Both the position numbers and the translations under genes were made by a program. This document shows, one piece after another, positions 22,171 through 33,600 of a DNA stretch of 41,106 bases. Location of the stretch: contig CAJNDS010001022.1 of the NCBI GenBank assembly GCA_905221605.1, positions 1 to 41,106 of the forward strand, written 5' to 3'. Under the pieces are notes generated by a model. That model searched no databases. It saw only the letters and a program-made list of their open reading frames with translations, and was not told where the DNA came from. Origin of the DNA: Symbiodinium natans. Lineage: Eukaryota; Sar; Dinophyceae; Suessiales; Symbiodiniaceae. Each line of letters begins with the position of its first letter. The stretch's first letter is position 1.

Positions 22171-22693
22171 ATGGAAGACTCTCCTAGGTTGGAGCGGAGG
22201 CGAAGCAACGGAGCAACCCACACGAATGCTTCTCACCCTAGCTCCGCGCCAGAGCCGCGCCAGGCTTCGCAGGCCTCACGGCAACGCCCGCAGACACAGT
22301 TTTACCGCTTGGACACCGAAAGCGAATCCGAGTCCAGTCCAGCCCCCGCGAGTGCAGGTCTGCTCCGCGAAGCCCACACGGTTTCCGACGAGCCTGAACC
22401 CCGCTTTGGCGCCAGCGAGTCTAGCCTGGGCCTTGGATGCAGCGTTAGTCCGCTTTAAGGCGCAGCGCAAGCAAGCCGGAAGCCGCATGAAATCTTTCGC
22501 TACAAGTGAACACTATGGATCAGGTGACTGCTGCCGTGAACAACTGCCTTCAAAGCCTCAACTGCAAACTTCTGTCAAGCAACGTCAATCACGTCTTTGT
22601 GGATGGGGAAGTTTGTCAAGCTGGACTTTGCGGCGCAACACCTCCACTACAGCAACGCTGCAGCTTGCCTCGCCGGATCCGTTGTGCCTTACA
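22171..22693 (+). CDS. Gene D, 5' part: unidentified gene entering the tandem array
   Basis: Not recognised. ATG at 22171 (in-frame stop 12 nt upstream) begins MEDSPRLERRRSNG, followed by a Ser/Pro/Glu-rich stretch that looks disordered. The frame stays open to 22458. A second open stretch in another frame (AALVRFKAQRKQAGSRMK, 22440-22500) could be exon 2. The candidate intron runs from GTCTGC at about 22360 to GAGTCTAG at about 22426. The stretch 22620-22693 (LDFAAQHLHYSNAAACLAGS) runs directly and in frame into the first array exon at 22695. This in-frame entry is the best evidence that the array belongs to a plus-strand protein gene. Confidence 0.42.
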
Positions 22694-24316
22694 GTTGCAG
22701 TTCTGCCTCACTGCAGCATTACAAAGACAAGCGTGCAGCTGCTTCGGACAAGCCCCCGCATGCTCAGCGCGACGCTGCCCAAAGTTACTAGAAAAAGGGC
22801 AGGCGCGATCCGGTTGCTTGCGCCCACAAGCTCAAATTCAAGGGCCAAAAAACGGGCCGTCTCGCGGCCCCAAAAATGGGGCCGCGAAATGGACCCAGCT
22901 CCCGCAATACAATTTGGAATTAGATTGGGGGGGGTGAAACTGCGACCCCAAAATTGGGGCCGTTTGGCGGCCCCAAATTTGGGGCTGCGAATTCTTCTAT
23001 TTTTGGCGCTTTCCAGACTGCTACACTCAGGCGACTCTGGCCCACAGACAAGCACTCAACGTGGAAAGAGCAATTACTGAGAACCACGACCTCCGCAGGC
23101 AGCTTTCTTGTGGAAGTGATCAACATGAGAGAAACTTGCACAGGGGAGGCCCACACACCCGAAGCCAGAATTGCCTAGATTTTCCGACCCCAGATTTGGA
23201 GGTCACAGAATCACAGCTGCAAGCCTCACGCGCACACGGCCTTCTGCTTCTACTATCTGATACACTTCCAGCTAATAGTCACGTGCTCTTCCCGCAACTC
23301 TACCCCTGCCCACTTACGCGGCGTCGCTAATCAAGATTAGAGGGGCACCTACTACTGTAGCTCTGGCGGAGTCGGCGTGACAAGCCTCGGCGGAGTCGGC
23401 GGAGTCCTCGCAAATTGCAATTTACCAATAGAGTGCCGTGGAGTCCTAGGCTTCCCGGAATAACAAAACAATGTTTTTTAATTCGGGAACACAGCGACTC
23501 CGCCGTTCGCGGGCAGGCTCGCCACCTTGGTCCGTTTTGCTAAGACTCTACGGGGTGGAGGGCCTCCATCACGCAGCAGGAAAGTGACCTTCGCTATGTT
23601 CTCAAGCAGGTTAAGCCGATGCAGGAACTCGGTCTCCTAGCACTTGCTGTGGAAATCAAGCCCCCTTCCCAGCCTCTTCAAAACACAGTCAAGGCCCCTC
23701 ACCCCAACCCTTTCAAAAAAAGCCCACCCCAAACCCACCCGAAAGCTAAGGGCACCTTCAAAACATGGTCAAACCCATCCCAGCCCCGTCAAAGCATGGT
23801 CAAAACCACCCCAAAGCCATCCCACCTTCAAAACACGGTCAAACCCACCCCACCCACCCGCACCCCTTCTAAACAGGTCCAACACGGTCAAACGCACCCC
23901 AGTCCATTCAAAGCATGGTCAAACCCAGCCAAACCCACCCCAAACCCACGCTGAACCCACCCCAAACCCACCCGCTATTCTCAGTCCCTTCAAAACACGG
24001 TCAAACCCACTCCAAACCCACGCGCACAACCCTGTCGCTGGGGACGTCGCCCGTCCCCAAAATCTTCTTCTTCATTGGGCGCATGGTAACTTAAAACGGG
24101 CCTGCAACACGCTTAAATATCTTTGCTGTTCAAAGCCCAAGCCTGCCAAAAAAACTTTCATTCTGCAATGTCTAGCAAACGACTCTGCGCAGCCGCAGAA
24201 AACGTTGACGCCACGTTGGTCAACTCCAGAGCTTGAAGCGTGACTCCTATCCACAGAAAACACCAACAAAGACCTGCAGCTCAACTGGCGGGCCAGCAGC
24301 ATTGCCAGGACGAAGC

Positions 24317-24401
24317 CCAAGTTATGGGGAAGTCGGGCGGCCCCGCTTTCAGGGCCGCAAAACACAAGCAATTCTGGCTTCGCCAGGACGGGCCTCCACA
24401 G
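24317..24401 (+). other. Introner arm A, representative copy
   Basis: Short intron-like piece: donor CCCAA/GTTATG in this unit, ending GCAATTCTGGCTTCG, GGGCCTCC, ACAG immediately before exon E2. In U6-U9 the GT has become AT (CAAATTATGG), so the donor is lost there. Confidence 0.5.
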
Positions 24402-24850
24402 TTGCAGTTCTGCCTCACTGCAGCATTACAAAGACGAGCGTGCAGCTGCTTCGGACAAGCCCCCGCACGCTCACCGCGACGCTGCCCAAAGTTACTAGAA
24501 AAAGGGCAGGCGCGATCGGGTTGCTTGCGCCCACAGGCTCAAATTCAAGGGCCAAAAAAACGGGCCGTCTCGCGGCCCCAAAAATGGGGCCGCGAAATGG
24601 ACCCAGCTCCCGCAGTACAATTTGGAACTAGATTGGGGGGGTGAAACTGCGACCCCAAAATTGGGGCCGTTTGGCGGCCCCAGTTTTGGGGCCGCGAATT
24701 CTTCTATTTTTGGCGCTTTCCAGACTGCTACACTCAGGCGACTCTGGCCCACAGACAAGCACTCAACGTGGAAAGAGCAATTACTGAGAACCACGACCTC
24801 CGCAGGCAGCTTTCTTGTGGAAGTGATCAACATGAGAGAAACTTGCACAG
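24402..24850 (+). CDS. Array exon pair in block B (representative copy, unit U2)
   Basis: Exon E2, 24402-24490 (89 bp), reads CSSASLQHYKDERAAASDKP then a short tail ending DAAQ. It is followed by an intron from GTTACTAG to GGCGCTTTCCAG (24491-24723). Exon E3, 24724-24850 (127 bp), reads CYTQATLAHRQALNVERAIT then ENHDLRRQLSCGSDQHERNL. The phases fit (1 base carried out of E2, 2 bases needed at E3). E3 has a leucine/charged pattern suggesting a helix or short coiled coil. In the 15 copies I compared, E2 and E3 showed substitutions but no insertions or deletions, whereas the intron between varies in its A, G and T runs. Function unknown. Confidence 0.5.
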
Positions 24851-24900
24851 GGGAGGCCCACACACACGAAGCCAGAATTGCCTAGATTTTTCGACCCCAG
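24849..24900 (+). other. Introner arm C (inverted relative to arm A), representative copy
   Basis: Begins directly after exon E3 (CACAG), GGGGAGGCCCACAC then CGAAGCCAGAATTGC, then TTTTTCGACCCCAG. It is the reverse complement of the end of the gene C intron at 18618-18676 and of arm A at 24350-24401. Present in every unit after the last B block. The donor here is not GT. Confidence 0.6.
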
Positions 24901-25068
24901 ATTTGGAGGTCACAGAATCACAGCTGCAAGCCTCACGCACACACTGCCTTCTGCTTCTACTATCTGACACACTTCCAGCGAATAGCCACGTGCTCTTCCC
25001 GCAACTCTACCCCTGCCCACTTACGCGGCGTCGCTAATCAAGATTAGAGGGGCACCAACTGTAGCTCT

Positions 25069-25209
25069 GGCGGAGTCGGCGTGACAAGCCTCGGCGGAGT
25101 CGGCGGAGTCCTCGCAAATTGCAATTTACCAATAGAGTGCCGTGGAGTCCTAGGCTTCCCGGAATAACAAAACAATGTTTTTTAATTCGGGAACACAGCG
25201 ACTCCGCCG
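25069..25209. repeat. GGCGGAGTC stem and AAATTGCAATTT palindrome in block C (copy in U2)
   Basis: Three GGCGGAGTC copies (from 25069) are answered by CGACTCCGCCG at 25199-25209, giving an 11-bp perfect stem with 25092-25102. The loop carries the perfect 12-bp palindrome AAATTGCAATTT at 25116-25127. U7 and U8 have lost the palindrome (GCAATTAACC). Confidence 0.8.
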
Positions 25210-25364
25210 TTCGCGGGCAGGCTCGCCACCTTGGTCCGTTTTGCTAAGACTCTACGGGGTGGAGGGCCTCCATCACGCAGAAGGAAAGTGACCTTCGCTA
25301 TGTTCTCAAGCAGGTTAAGCCGATGCAGGAACTCGGTCTCCTAGCACTTGCTGTGGAAATCAAG

Positions 25365-25797
25365 CCCCCTTCCCAGCCTCTTCAAAACACAGTCAAGGCC
25401 CCCCTCACCCCAACCCTTTCAAAAGAGGTCAAACCCAACCCAGCCCCTTCATAGCATGGTCAAACCCGCCCAAGCCCACCCCAAACCCACCCGAAAGCTA
25501 AGGGCGCCTTCAAAACATGGTCAAACCCATCCCAGCCCCGTCAAAGCATGGTCAAAACCACCCCAAAGCCATCCCACCTTCAAAACACCGTCAAACCCCC
25601 CCCACCCACCCGCACCCCTTCTAAACAGGCCCAACCCACCCCGAGTCCACAAAACACGGTCAAACCCACCCCAGTCCATTCAAAGCATGGTCAAACCCAG
25701 CCAAACCCACCCCAAACCCATGCTGAACCCACCCCAAACCCACCCGCTATTCTCAGTCCCTTCAAAACATGGTCAAACCCACTCCACAAACCCACGT
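25365..25797 (+). repeat. Intronic minisatellite TTCAAAACA(T/C)GGTCAAACCCA, copy in U2
   Basis: About 30-bp imperfect units alternating TTCAAAACAYGGTCAAACCC and CCACCCCAGTCC. Every array unit has one such block; unit number differs and explains most length differences between units (for example a 26-bp loss shared by U8 and U9 near 37870 and 40075, and a larger loss in U5 near 31300). Pro/Ser/Thr/Lys-rich frames across it are open in all phases because the repeat lacks stops. Confidence 0.85.
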
Positions 25798-26346
25798 GCA
25801 CAACCCTGTCGCTGGGGACGTCGCCCGTCCCCAAAATCTTCTTCTTCGTTGGGCGCATGGCAACTTAAAATCCGGGCCTGCAACACGCTTAAATATCTTT
25901 GCTGTTCAAAGCCCAAGCCTGCCAAAAAACTTTCATTCTGCAATGTCTAGCAAACGACTCTGCACAACCGCAGAAAACGTTGAGGCCACGTTGGTCAACT
26001 CCCCAGAGCTTGAAGCGTGACTCCTATCCACAGAAAACACCAAAAAAGACCTGCAGCTCAACTGGCGGGCCAGCAGCATTGCCAGGACGAAGCCCAAGTT
26101 ACGGGGAGGTCGGGCGACCCCGCTTTCAGGGCCGCAAAACACAAGCAATTCTGGCTTCGCCAGGACGGGCCTCCACAGTTGCAGTTCTGCCTCACTGCAG
26201 CATTACAAAGACAAGCGTGCAGCTGCTTCGGACAAGCCCCCGCACGCTCAGCGCGACGCTGCCCAAAGTTACTAGAAAAAGGGCAGGCGCGATCCGGTTG
26301 CTTGCGCCCACAAGCTCAAATTCAAGGGCCAAAAAAACGGGCCGTC

Positions 26347-26473
26347 TCGCGGCCCCAAAAATGGGGCCGCGAAATGGACCCAGCTCCCGCAATACAATTT
26401 GGAATTAGATTGGGGGGGGTGAAACTGCGACCCCAAAATTGGGGCCGTTTGGCGGCCCCAAATTTGGGGCCGC
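26347..26473. repeat. GGCCCC hairpin cluster in the block B intron (copy in U3)
   Basis: A perfect 11-bp stem with AAAA loop (26347-26372, TCGCGGCCCCA arm) is followed by CCCCAAAATTGGGG and a perfect 22-bp palindrome at 26452-26473. Present in every B copy with small variations; the 22-bp palindrome is broken in copies with CCCCAGTTTTGGGG. Confidence 0.9.
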
Positions 26474-26998
26474 GAATTCTTCTATTTTTGGCGCTTTCCA
26501 GACTGCTACACTCAGGCGACTCTGGCCCACAGACGAGCACTCAACGTGGAAAGAGCAATTACTGAGAACCACGACCTCCGCAGGCAGCTTTCTTGTGGAA
26601 GTGATCAACATGAGAGAAACTTGCACAGGGGAGGCCCACACACACGAAGCCAGAATTGCCTAGATGTTTCGACCCCAGATTTGGAGGTCACAGAATCACA
26701 GCTGCAAGCCTCACGCACACACTGCCTTCTGCTTCTACTATCTGACACACTTCCAGCGAATAGTCACGTGCTCTTCCCGCAACTCTACCCCTGCCCACTT
26801 ACGCGGCGTCGCTAATCAAGATTAGAGGGGCACCTACTGTAGCTCTGGCGGAGTCGGCGTGACAAGCCTCGGCGGAGTCGGCGGAGTCCTCGCAAATTGC
26901 AATTTACCAATAGAGTGCCGTGGAGTCCTAGGCTTCCCGAAATAACAAAACAATGTTTTTTAATTCGGGAACACAGCGACTCCGCCGTTCGCGGGCAG

Positions 26999-27092
26999 GC
27001 TCGCCACCTTGGTCCGTTTTGCTAAGACTCTACGGGGGTGGAGGGCCTCCATCACGCAGCAGGAAAGTGACCTTCGCTATGTTCTCAAGCAG
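26999..27092 (+). CDS. Array exon E6 (intact copy in unit U3)
   Basis: Acceptor TTCGCGGGCAG, 94 bp, then donor CAG/GTTAAG. It reads LATLVRFAKTLRGWRASITQ then QESDLRYVLKQ, and the phase fits exon E3 (2 bases carried). The same block is intact in U5. U1 and U2 have one G fewer in CTACGGGGTGG; U4 and U6-U9 lack the G after the acceptor. Those copies are out of phase unless splicing shifts. Confidence 0.42.
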
Positions 27093-29740
27093 GTTAAGCC
27101 GATGCAGGAACTCGGTCTCCTAACACTTGCTGTGGAAATCAAGCCCCCTTCCCAGCCTCTTCAAAACATCACAGTCAAGGCCCCCCTCACCCCAACCCTT
27201 TCAAAAGAGGTCAAACCCAACCCAGCCCCTTCATAGCATGGTCAAACCCGCCCAAGCCCACCCCAAACCCACCCGAAAGCTAAGGGCGCCTTCAAAACAT
27301 GGTCAAACCCATCCCAGCCCCGTCAAAGCATGGTCAAAACCACCCCAAAGCCATCCCACCTTCAAAACACGGTCAAACCCACCCCACCCACCCGCACCCC
27401 TTCTAAACAGGTCCAACCCACCCCGAGTCCTTTCAAAACACTGTCAAACCCACCCCAGTCCATTCCAAGCATGGTCAAACTCAGCCAAACCCACCCCAAA
27501 CCCACGCCGAACCCACCCCAAACCCACCCGCTATTCTCAGTCCCTTCAAAACATGGTCAAACCCACTCCAAACCCACGTGCACAACCCTGTCGCTGGGGA
27601 CGTCGCCCTTCCCCAAAATCTTCTTCTTCATTGGGCGCATGGCAACTTAAAATCCGGGCCTGCAACACGCTTAAATATCTTTGCTGTTCAAAGCCCAAGC
27701 CTGCCAAAAAAACTTTCATTCTGCAATGTCTAGCAAGCGACTCTGCACAACCTCAGAAAACGTTGAGGCCACGTTGGTCAACTCCCCAGAGCTTGAAGCG
27801 TGACTCCTATCCACAGAAAACACCAACAAAGACCTGCAGCTCAACTGGCGGGCCAGCAGCATTGCCAGGACGAAGTCCAAGTTACGGGGAAGTCCGGCGA
27901 CCCCGCTTTCAGGGCCGCAAAACACAAGCAATTCTGGCTTCGCCAGGACGGGCCTCCACAGTTGCAGTTCTGCCTCACTGCAGCATTACAAAGACAAGCG
28001 TGCAGCTGCTTCGGACAAGCCCCCGCATGCTCAGCGCGACGCTGCCCAAAGTTACTAGAAAAAGGGCAGGCGCGATCCGGTTGCTTGCGCCCACAAGCTC
28101 AAATTCAAGGGCCAAAAAAACGGGCCGTCTCGCGGCCCCAAAAATGGGGCCGCGAAATGGACCCAGCTCCCGCAATACAATTTGGAATTAGATTGGGGGG
28201 GGTGAAACTGCGACCCCAAAATTGGGGCCGTTTGGCGGCCCCAAATTTGGGGCCGCGAATTCTTCTATTTTTGGCGCTTTCCAGACTGCTACACTCAGGC
28301 GACTCTGGCCCACAGACGAGCACTCAACGTGGAAAGAGCAATTACTGAGAACCACGACCTCCGCAGGCAGCTTTCTTGTGGAAGTGATCAACATGAGAGA
28401 AACTTGCACAGGGGAGGCTCACACACCCGAAGCCAGAATTGCCTAGATTTTCCGACCCCAGATTTGGAGGTCACAGAATCACAGCTGCAAGCCTCACGCG
28501 CACACGGCCTTCTGCTTCTACTATCTGATACACTTCCAGCTAATAGTCACGTGCTCTTCCCGCAACTCTACCCCTGCCCACTTACGCGGCGTCGCTAATC
28601 AAGATTAGAGGGGCACCTACTTCTGTAGCTCTGGCGGAGTCGGCGTGACAAGCCTCGGCGGAGTCGGCAGAGTCCTCGCAAATTGCAATTTACCAATAGA
28701 GTGCCGTGGAGTCCTAGGCTTCCCGGAATAACAAAACAATGTTTTTTAATTCGGGAACACAACGACTCCGCCGTTCGCGGGCAGCTCGCCTTGGTCCGTT
28801 TTGCTAAGACTCTACGGGGGTGGAGGGCCTCCACCACGCAGCAGGAAAGTGACCTTCGCTATGTTCTCAAGCAGGTTAAGCCGAGGCAGGAACTCGGTCT
28901 CCTAGCACTTGCTGTGGAAATCAAGCCCCCTTCCCAGCCTCTTCAAAACACAGTCAACCCCCCCTCACCCCGACCCTTTCAAAAGAGGTCACACCCAACC
29001 CAGCCCCTTCATAGCATGGTCAAACCCGCCCAAGCCCACCCCAAGCCCACCCGGAAGCTACCCTCAGCGCCTTCAAAACATGGTCAAACCCATCCCAGCC
29101 CCGTCAAAGCATGGTCAAAACCACCCCAAAGCCATCCCACCTTCAAAACACGGTCAAACCCACCCCACCCACCCGCACCCCTTCTAAACAGGCCCAACCC
29201 ACCCCGAGTCCATTCAAAACACGGTCAAACCCACCCCAGTCCATTCAAAGCATGGTCAAACCCAGCCAAACCCACCCCAAACCCACGCTGAACCCACCCC
29301 AAACCCACCCGCTATTCTCAGTCCCTTCAAAACATGGTCAAACCCACTCCAAACCCATGTGCACAACCCTGTCGCTGGGGACGTCGCCCGTCCCCAAAAT
29401 CTTCTTCTTCATTGGGCGCATGGCAACTTAAAATCCGGGCCTGCAACACGCTTGAATATCTTTGCTGTTCAAAGCCCAAGCCTACCAAAAAACTTTCATT
29501 CTGCAATGTCTAGCAAACGACTCTGCACAACCGCAGAAAACGTTGAGGCCACGTTGGTCAACTCCCCAGAGCTTGAAGCGTGACTCCTATCCACAGAAAA
29601 CACCAACAAAGACCTGCAGCTCAACTGGCGGGCCAGCAGCATTGCCAGGACGAAGCCCAAGTTATGGGGAAGTCGGGCGGCCCCGCTTTCAGGGCCGCAA
29701 AACACAAGCAATTCTGGCTTCGCCAGGACGGGCCTCCACA

Positions 29741-30636
29741 GTTGCAGTTCTGCCTCACTGCAGCATTACAAAGACGAGCGTGCAGCTGCTTCGGACAAGC
29801 CCCCGCACGCTCACCGCGACGCTGCCCAAAGTTACTAGAAAAGGGCAGGCGCGATCGGGTTGCTTGCGCCCACAGGCTCAAATTCAAGGGCCAAAAAAAC
29901 GGGCCGTCTCGCGGCCCCAAAAATGGGGCCGCGAAATGGACCCAGCTCCCGCAATACAATTTGGAACGAGATTGGGGGGGGTGAAACTGCGACCCCAAAA
30001 TTGGGGCCGTTTGGCGGCCCCAGTTTGGGGCCGCGAATTCTTCTATTTTTGGCGCTTTCCAGACTGCTACACTCAGGCGACTCTGGCCCACAGACAAGCA
30101 CTCAACGTGGAAAGAGCAATTACTGAGAACCACGACCTCCGCAGGCAGCTTTCTTGTGGAAGTGATCAACATGAGAGAAACTTGCACAGTTGCAGTTCTG
30201 CCTCACTGCAGCATTACAAAGACAAGCGTGCAGCTGCTTCGGACAAGCCCCCGCACGCTCAGCGCGACGCTGCCCAAAGTTACTAGAAAAAGGGCAGGCG
30301 CGATCCGGTTGCTTGCGCCCACAAGCTCAAATTCAAGGGCCAAAAAAACGGGCCGTCTCGCGGCCCCAAGAATGGGGCCGCGAAATGGACCCAGCTCCCG
30401 CAATACAATTTGGAACTAGATTGGGGGGGGTGAAACTGCGACCCCAAAATTGGGGCCGTTTGGCGGCCCCAGATTTGGGGCCGCGAATTCTTCTATTTTT
30501 GGCGCTTTCCAGACTGCTACACTCAGGCGACTCTGGCCCACAGACAAGCACTCAACGTGGAAAGAGCAATTACTGAGAACCACGACCTCCGCAGGCAGCT
30601 TTCTTGTGGAAGTGATCAACATGAGAGAAACTTGCA
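29741..30636 (+). repeat. Tandem duplication of block B in unit U5 (two copies, 448-450 bp)
   Basis: First copy from 29741, second from 30189. The join is CTTGCACAG/TTGCAGTTC: the last base of exon E3 is followed directly by the first base of exon E2. The same join occurs at 32302, 34531, 36763 and 38967 in U6-U9. Copies within a unit are closer to each other than to other units in several markers, for example CCCAAGAATGGGG in the second copy of U5 and in both copies of U6. Confidence 0.93.
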
Positions 30637-33600
30637 CAGGGGAGGCCCACACACACGAAGCCAGAATTGCCTAGATTTTTCGACCCCAGATTTGGAGGTC
30701 ACAGAATCACAGCTGCAAGCCTCACGTGCACACTGCCTTCTGCTCCCACTATCTGATACACTTCCAGCTAATAGTCACGTGCTCTTCCCGCAACTCTACC
30801 CCTGCCCACTTACGCGGCGTTGCTAATCAAGATTAGAGGGGCACCTACTGTAGCTCTGGCGGAGTCGGCGTGACAAGCCTCGGCGGAGTCGGCGGAGTCC
30901 TCGCAAATTGCAATTTACCAATAGAGTGCCGTGGAGTCCTAGGCTTCCCGGAATAACAAAACAATGTTTTTTAATTCGGTAACACAGCGACTCCGCCGTT
31001 CGCGGGCAGGCTCGCCACCTTGGTCCGTTTTGCTAAGACTCTACGGGGGTGGAGGGCCTCCATCACGCAGCAGGAAAGTGACCTTCGCTATGTTCTCAAG
31101 CAGGTTAAGCCAATGCAGGAACTCGGTCTCCTAGCACTTGCTGTGGAAATCAAGCCCCCTTCCCAGCCTCTTCAAAACATCACAGTCAAGGCCCCCCTCA
31201 CCCCAACCCTTTCAAAAGAGGTCAAACCCAACCCAGCCCCTTCATAGCATGGTCAAACCCGCCCAAGCCCACCCCAAACCCACCCGAAAGCTAAGGGCCA
31301 TCCCACCTTCAAAACACGGTCAAACCCACCCCACCCACCCGCACCCCTTCTAAACAGGTCCAACCCACCCCGAGTCCTTTCAAAACGTCAAACTCAGCCA
31401 AACCCACCCCAAACCCACGCCGAACCCACCCCAAACCCACCCGCTATTCCCAGTCCCCCCGAAACACGGTCAAACCCACTCCAAACCCACGCGCACAACC
31501 CTGTCGCTGGGGACGTCGCCCTTCCCCAAAATCTTAACTTAAAATCCGGGCCTGCAACACGCTTATATATCTTTGCTGTTCAAAGCCCAAGCCTGCCAAA
31601 AAAACTTTCATTCTGCAATGTCTAGCAAGCGACTCTGCACAACCTCAGAAAACGTTGAGGCCACGTTGGTCAACTCCCCAGAGCTTGAAGCGTGACTCCT
31701 ATCCACAGAAAACACCAACAAAGACCTGCAGCTCAACTGGCGGGCCAGCAGCATTGCCAGGACGAAGCCCAAGTTACGGGGAGGTCGGGCGACCCCGCTT
31801 TCAGGGCCGCAAAACACAAGCAATTCTGGCTTCGCCAGGACGGGCCTCCACAGTTGCAGTTCTGCCTCACTGCAGCATTACAAAGACAAGCGTGCAGCTG
31901 CTTCGGACAAGCCCCCGCACGCTCAGCGCGACGCTGCCCAAAGTTACTAGAAAAAGGGCAGGCGCGATCCGGTTGCTTGCGCCCACAAGCTCAAATTCAA
32001 GGGCCAAAAAAACGGGCCGTCTCGCGGCCCCAAGAATGGGGCCGCGAAATGGACCCAGCTCCCGCAATACAATTTGGAACTAGATTGGGGGGGGTGAAAC
32101 TGCGACCCCAAAATTGGGGCCGTTTGGCGGCCCCAGATTTGGGGCCGCGAATTCTTCTATTTTTGGCGCTTTCCAGACTGCTACACTCAGGCGACTCTGG
32201 CCCACAGACAAGCACTCAACGTGGAAAGAGCAATTACTGAGAACCACGACCTCCGCAGGCAGCTTTCTTGTGGAAGTGATCAACATGAGAGAAACTTGCA
32301 CAGTTGCAGTTCTGCCTCACTGCAGCATTACAAAGACAAGCGTGCAGCTGCTTCGGACAAGCCCCCGCACGCTCAGCGCGACGCTGCCCAAAGTTACTAG
32401 AAAAAGGGCAGGTGCGATCCGGTTGCTTGCGCCCACAAGCTCAAATTCAAGGGCCAAAAAAACGGGCCGTCTCGCGGCCCCAAGAATGGGGCCGCGAAAT
32501 GGACCCAGCTCCCGCAATACAATTTGGAACTAGATTGGGGGGGGTGAAACTGCGACCCCAAAATTGGGGCCGTTTGGCGGCCCCAGATTTGGGGCCGCGA
32601 ATTCTTCTATTTTTGGCGCTTTCCAGACTGCTACACTCAGGCGACTCTGGCCCACAGACAAGCACTCAACGTGGAAAGAGCAATTACTGAGAACCACGAC
32701 CTCCGCAGGCAGCTTTCTTGTGGAAGTGATCAACATGAGAGAAACTTGCACAGGGGAGGCCCACACACCCGAAGCCAGAATTGCCTAGATTTTTCGACCC
32801 CAGATTTGGAGGTCACAGAATCACAGCTGCAAGCCTCACGCGCACACGGCCTTCTGCTTCTACTATCTGATACACTTCCAGCTAATAGTCACGTGCTCTT
32901 CCCGCAACTCTACCCCTGCCCACTTACGCGGCGTCGCTAATCAAGATTAGAGGGGCACCTACTTCTGTAGCTCTGGCGGAGTCGGCGTGACAAGCCTCGG
33001 CGGAGTCGGCGGAGTCCTCGCAAATTGCAATTTACCAATAGAGTGCCGTGGAGTCCTAGGCTTCCCGGAATAACAAAACAATGTTTTTTAATTCGGGAAC
33101 ACAACGACTCCGCCGTTCGCGGGCAGCTCGCCTTGGTCCGTTTTGCTAAGACTCTACGGGGGTGGAGGGCCTCCACCACGCAGCAGGAAAGTGACCTTCG
33201 CTATGTTCTCAAGCAGGTTAAGCCGAGGCAGGAACTCGGTCTCCTAGCACTTGCTGTGGAAATCAAGCCCCCTTCCCAGCCTCTTCAAAACACAGTCAAG
33301 GCCCCCCTCACCCCAACCCTTTCAAAAGAGGTCACACCCAACCCAGCCCCTTCATAGCATGGTCAAACCCGCCCAAGCCCACCCCAAGCCCACCCGGAAG
33401 CTACCCTCAGCGCCTTCAAAACATGGTCAAACCCATCCCAGCCCCGTCAAAGCATGGTCAAAACCACCCCAAAGCCATCCCACCTTCAAAACACCGTCAA
33501 ACCCACCCCACCCACCCGCACCCCTTCTAAACAGGCCCAACCCACCCCGAGTCCATTCAAAACATGGCCAAACCCACCCCAGTCCATTCAAAGCATGGTC

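Noticed and set aside
27127-28191. 354-codon and similar long frames in the array
   Set aside because: They run through the stop-poor Pro-type minisatellite, hairpin introns and intron arms, and each is open in several phases. The phase-consistent E2/E3/E6 reading conflicts with them and is better supported.
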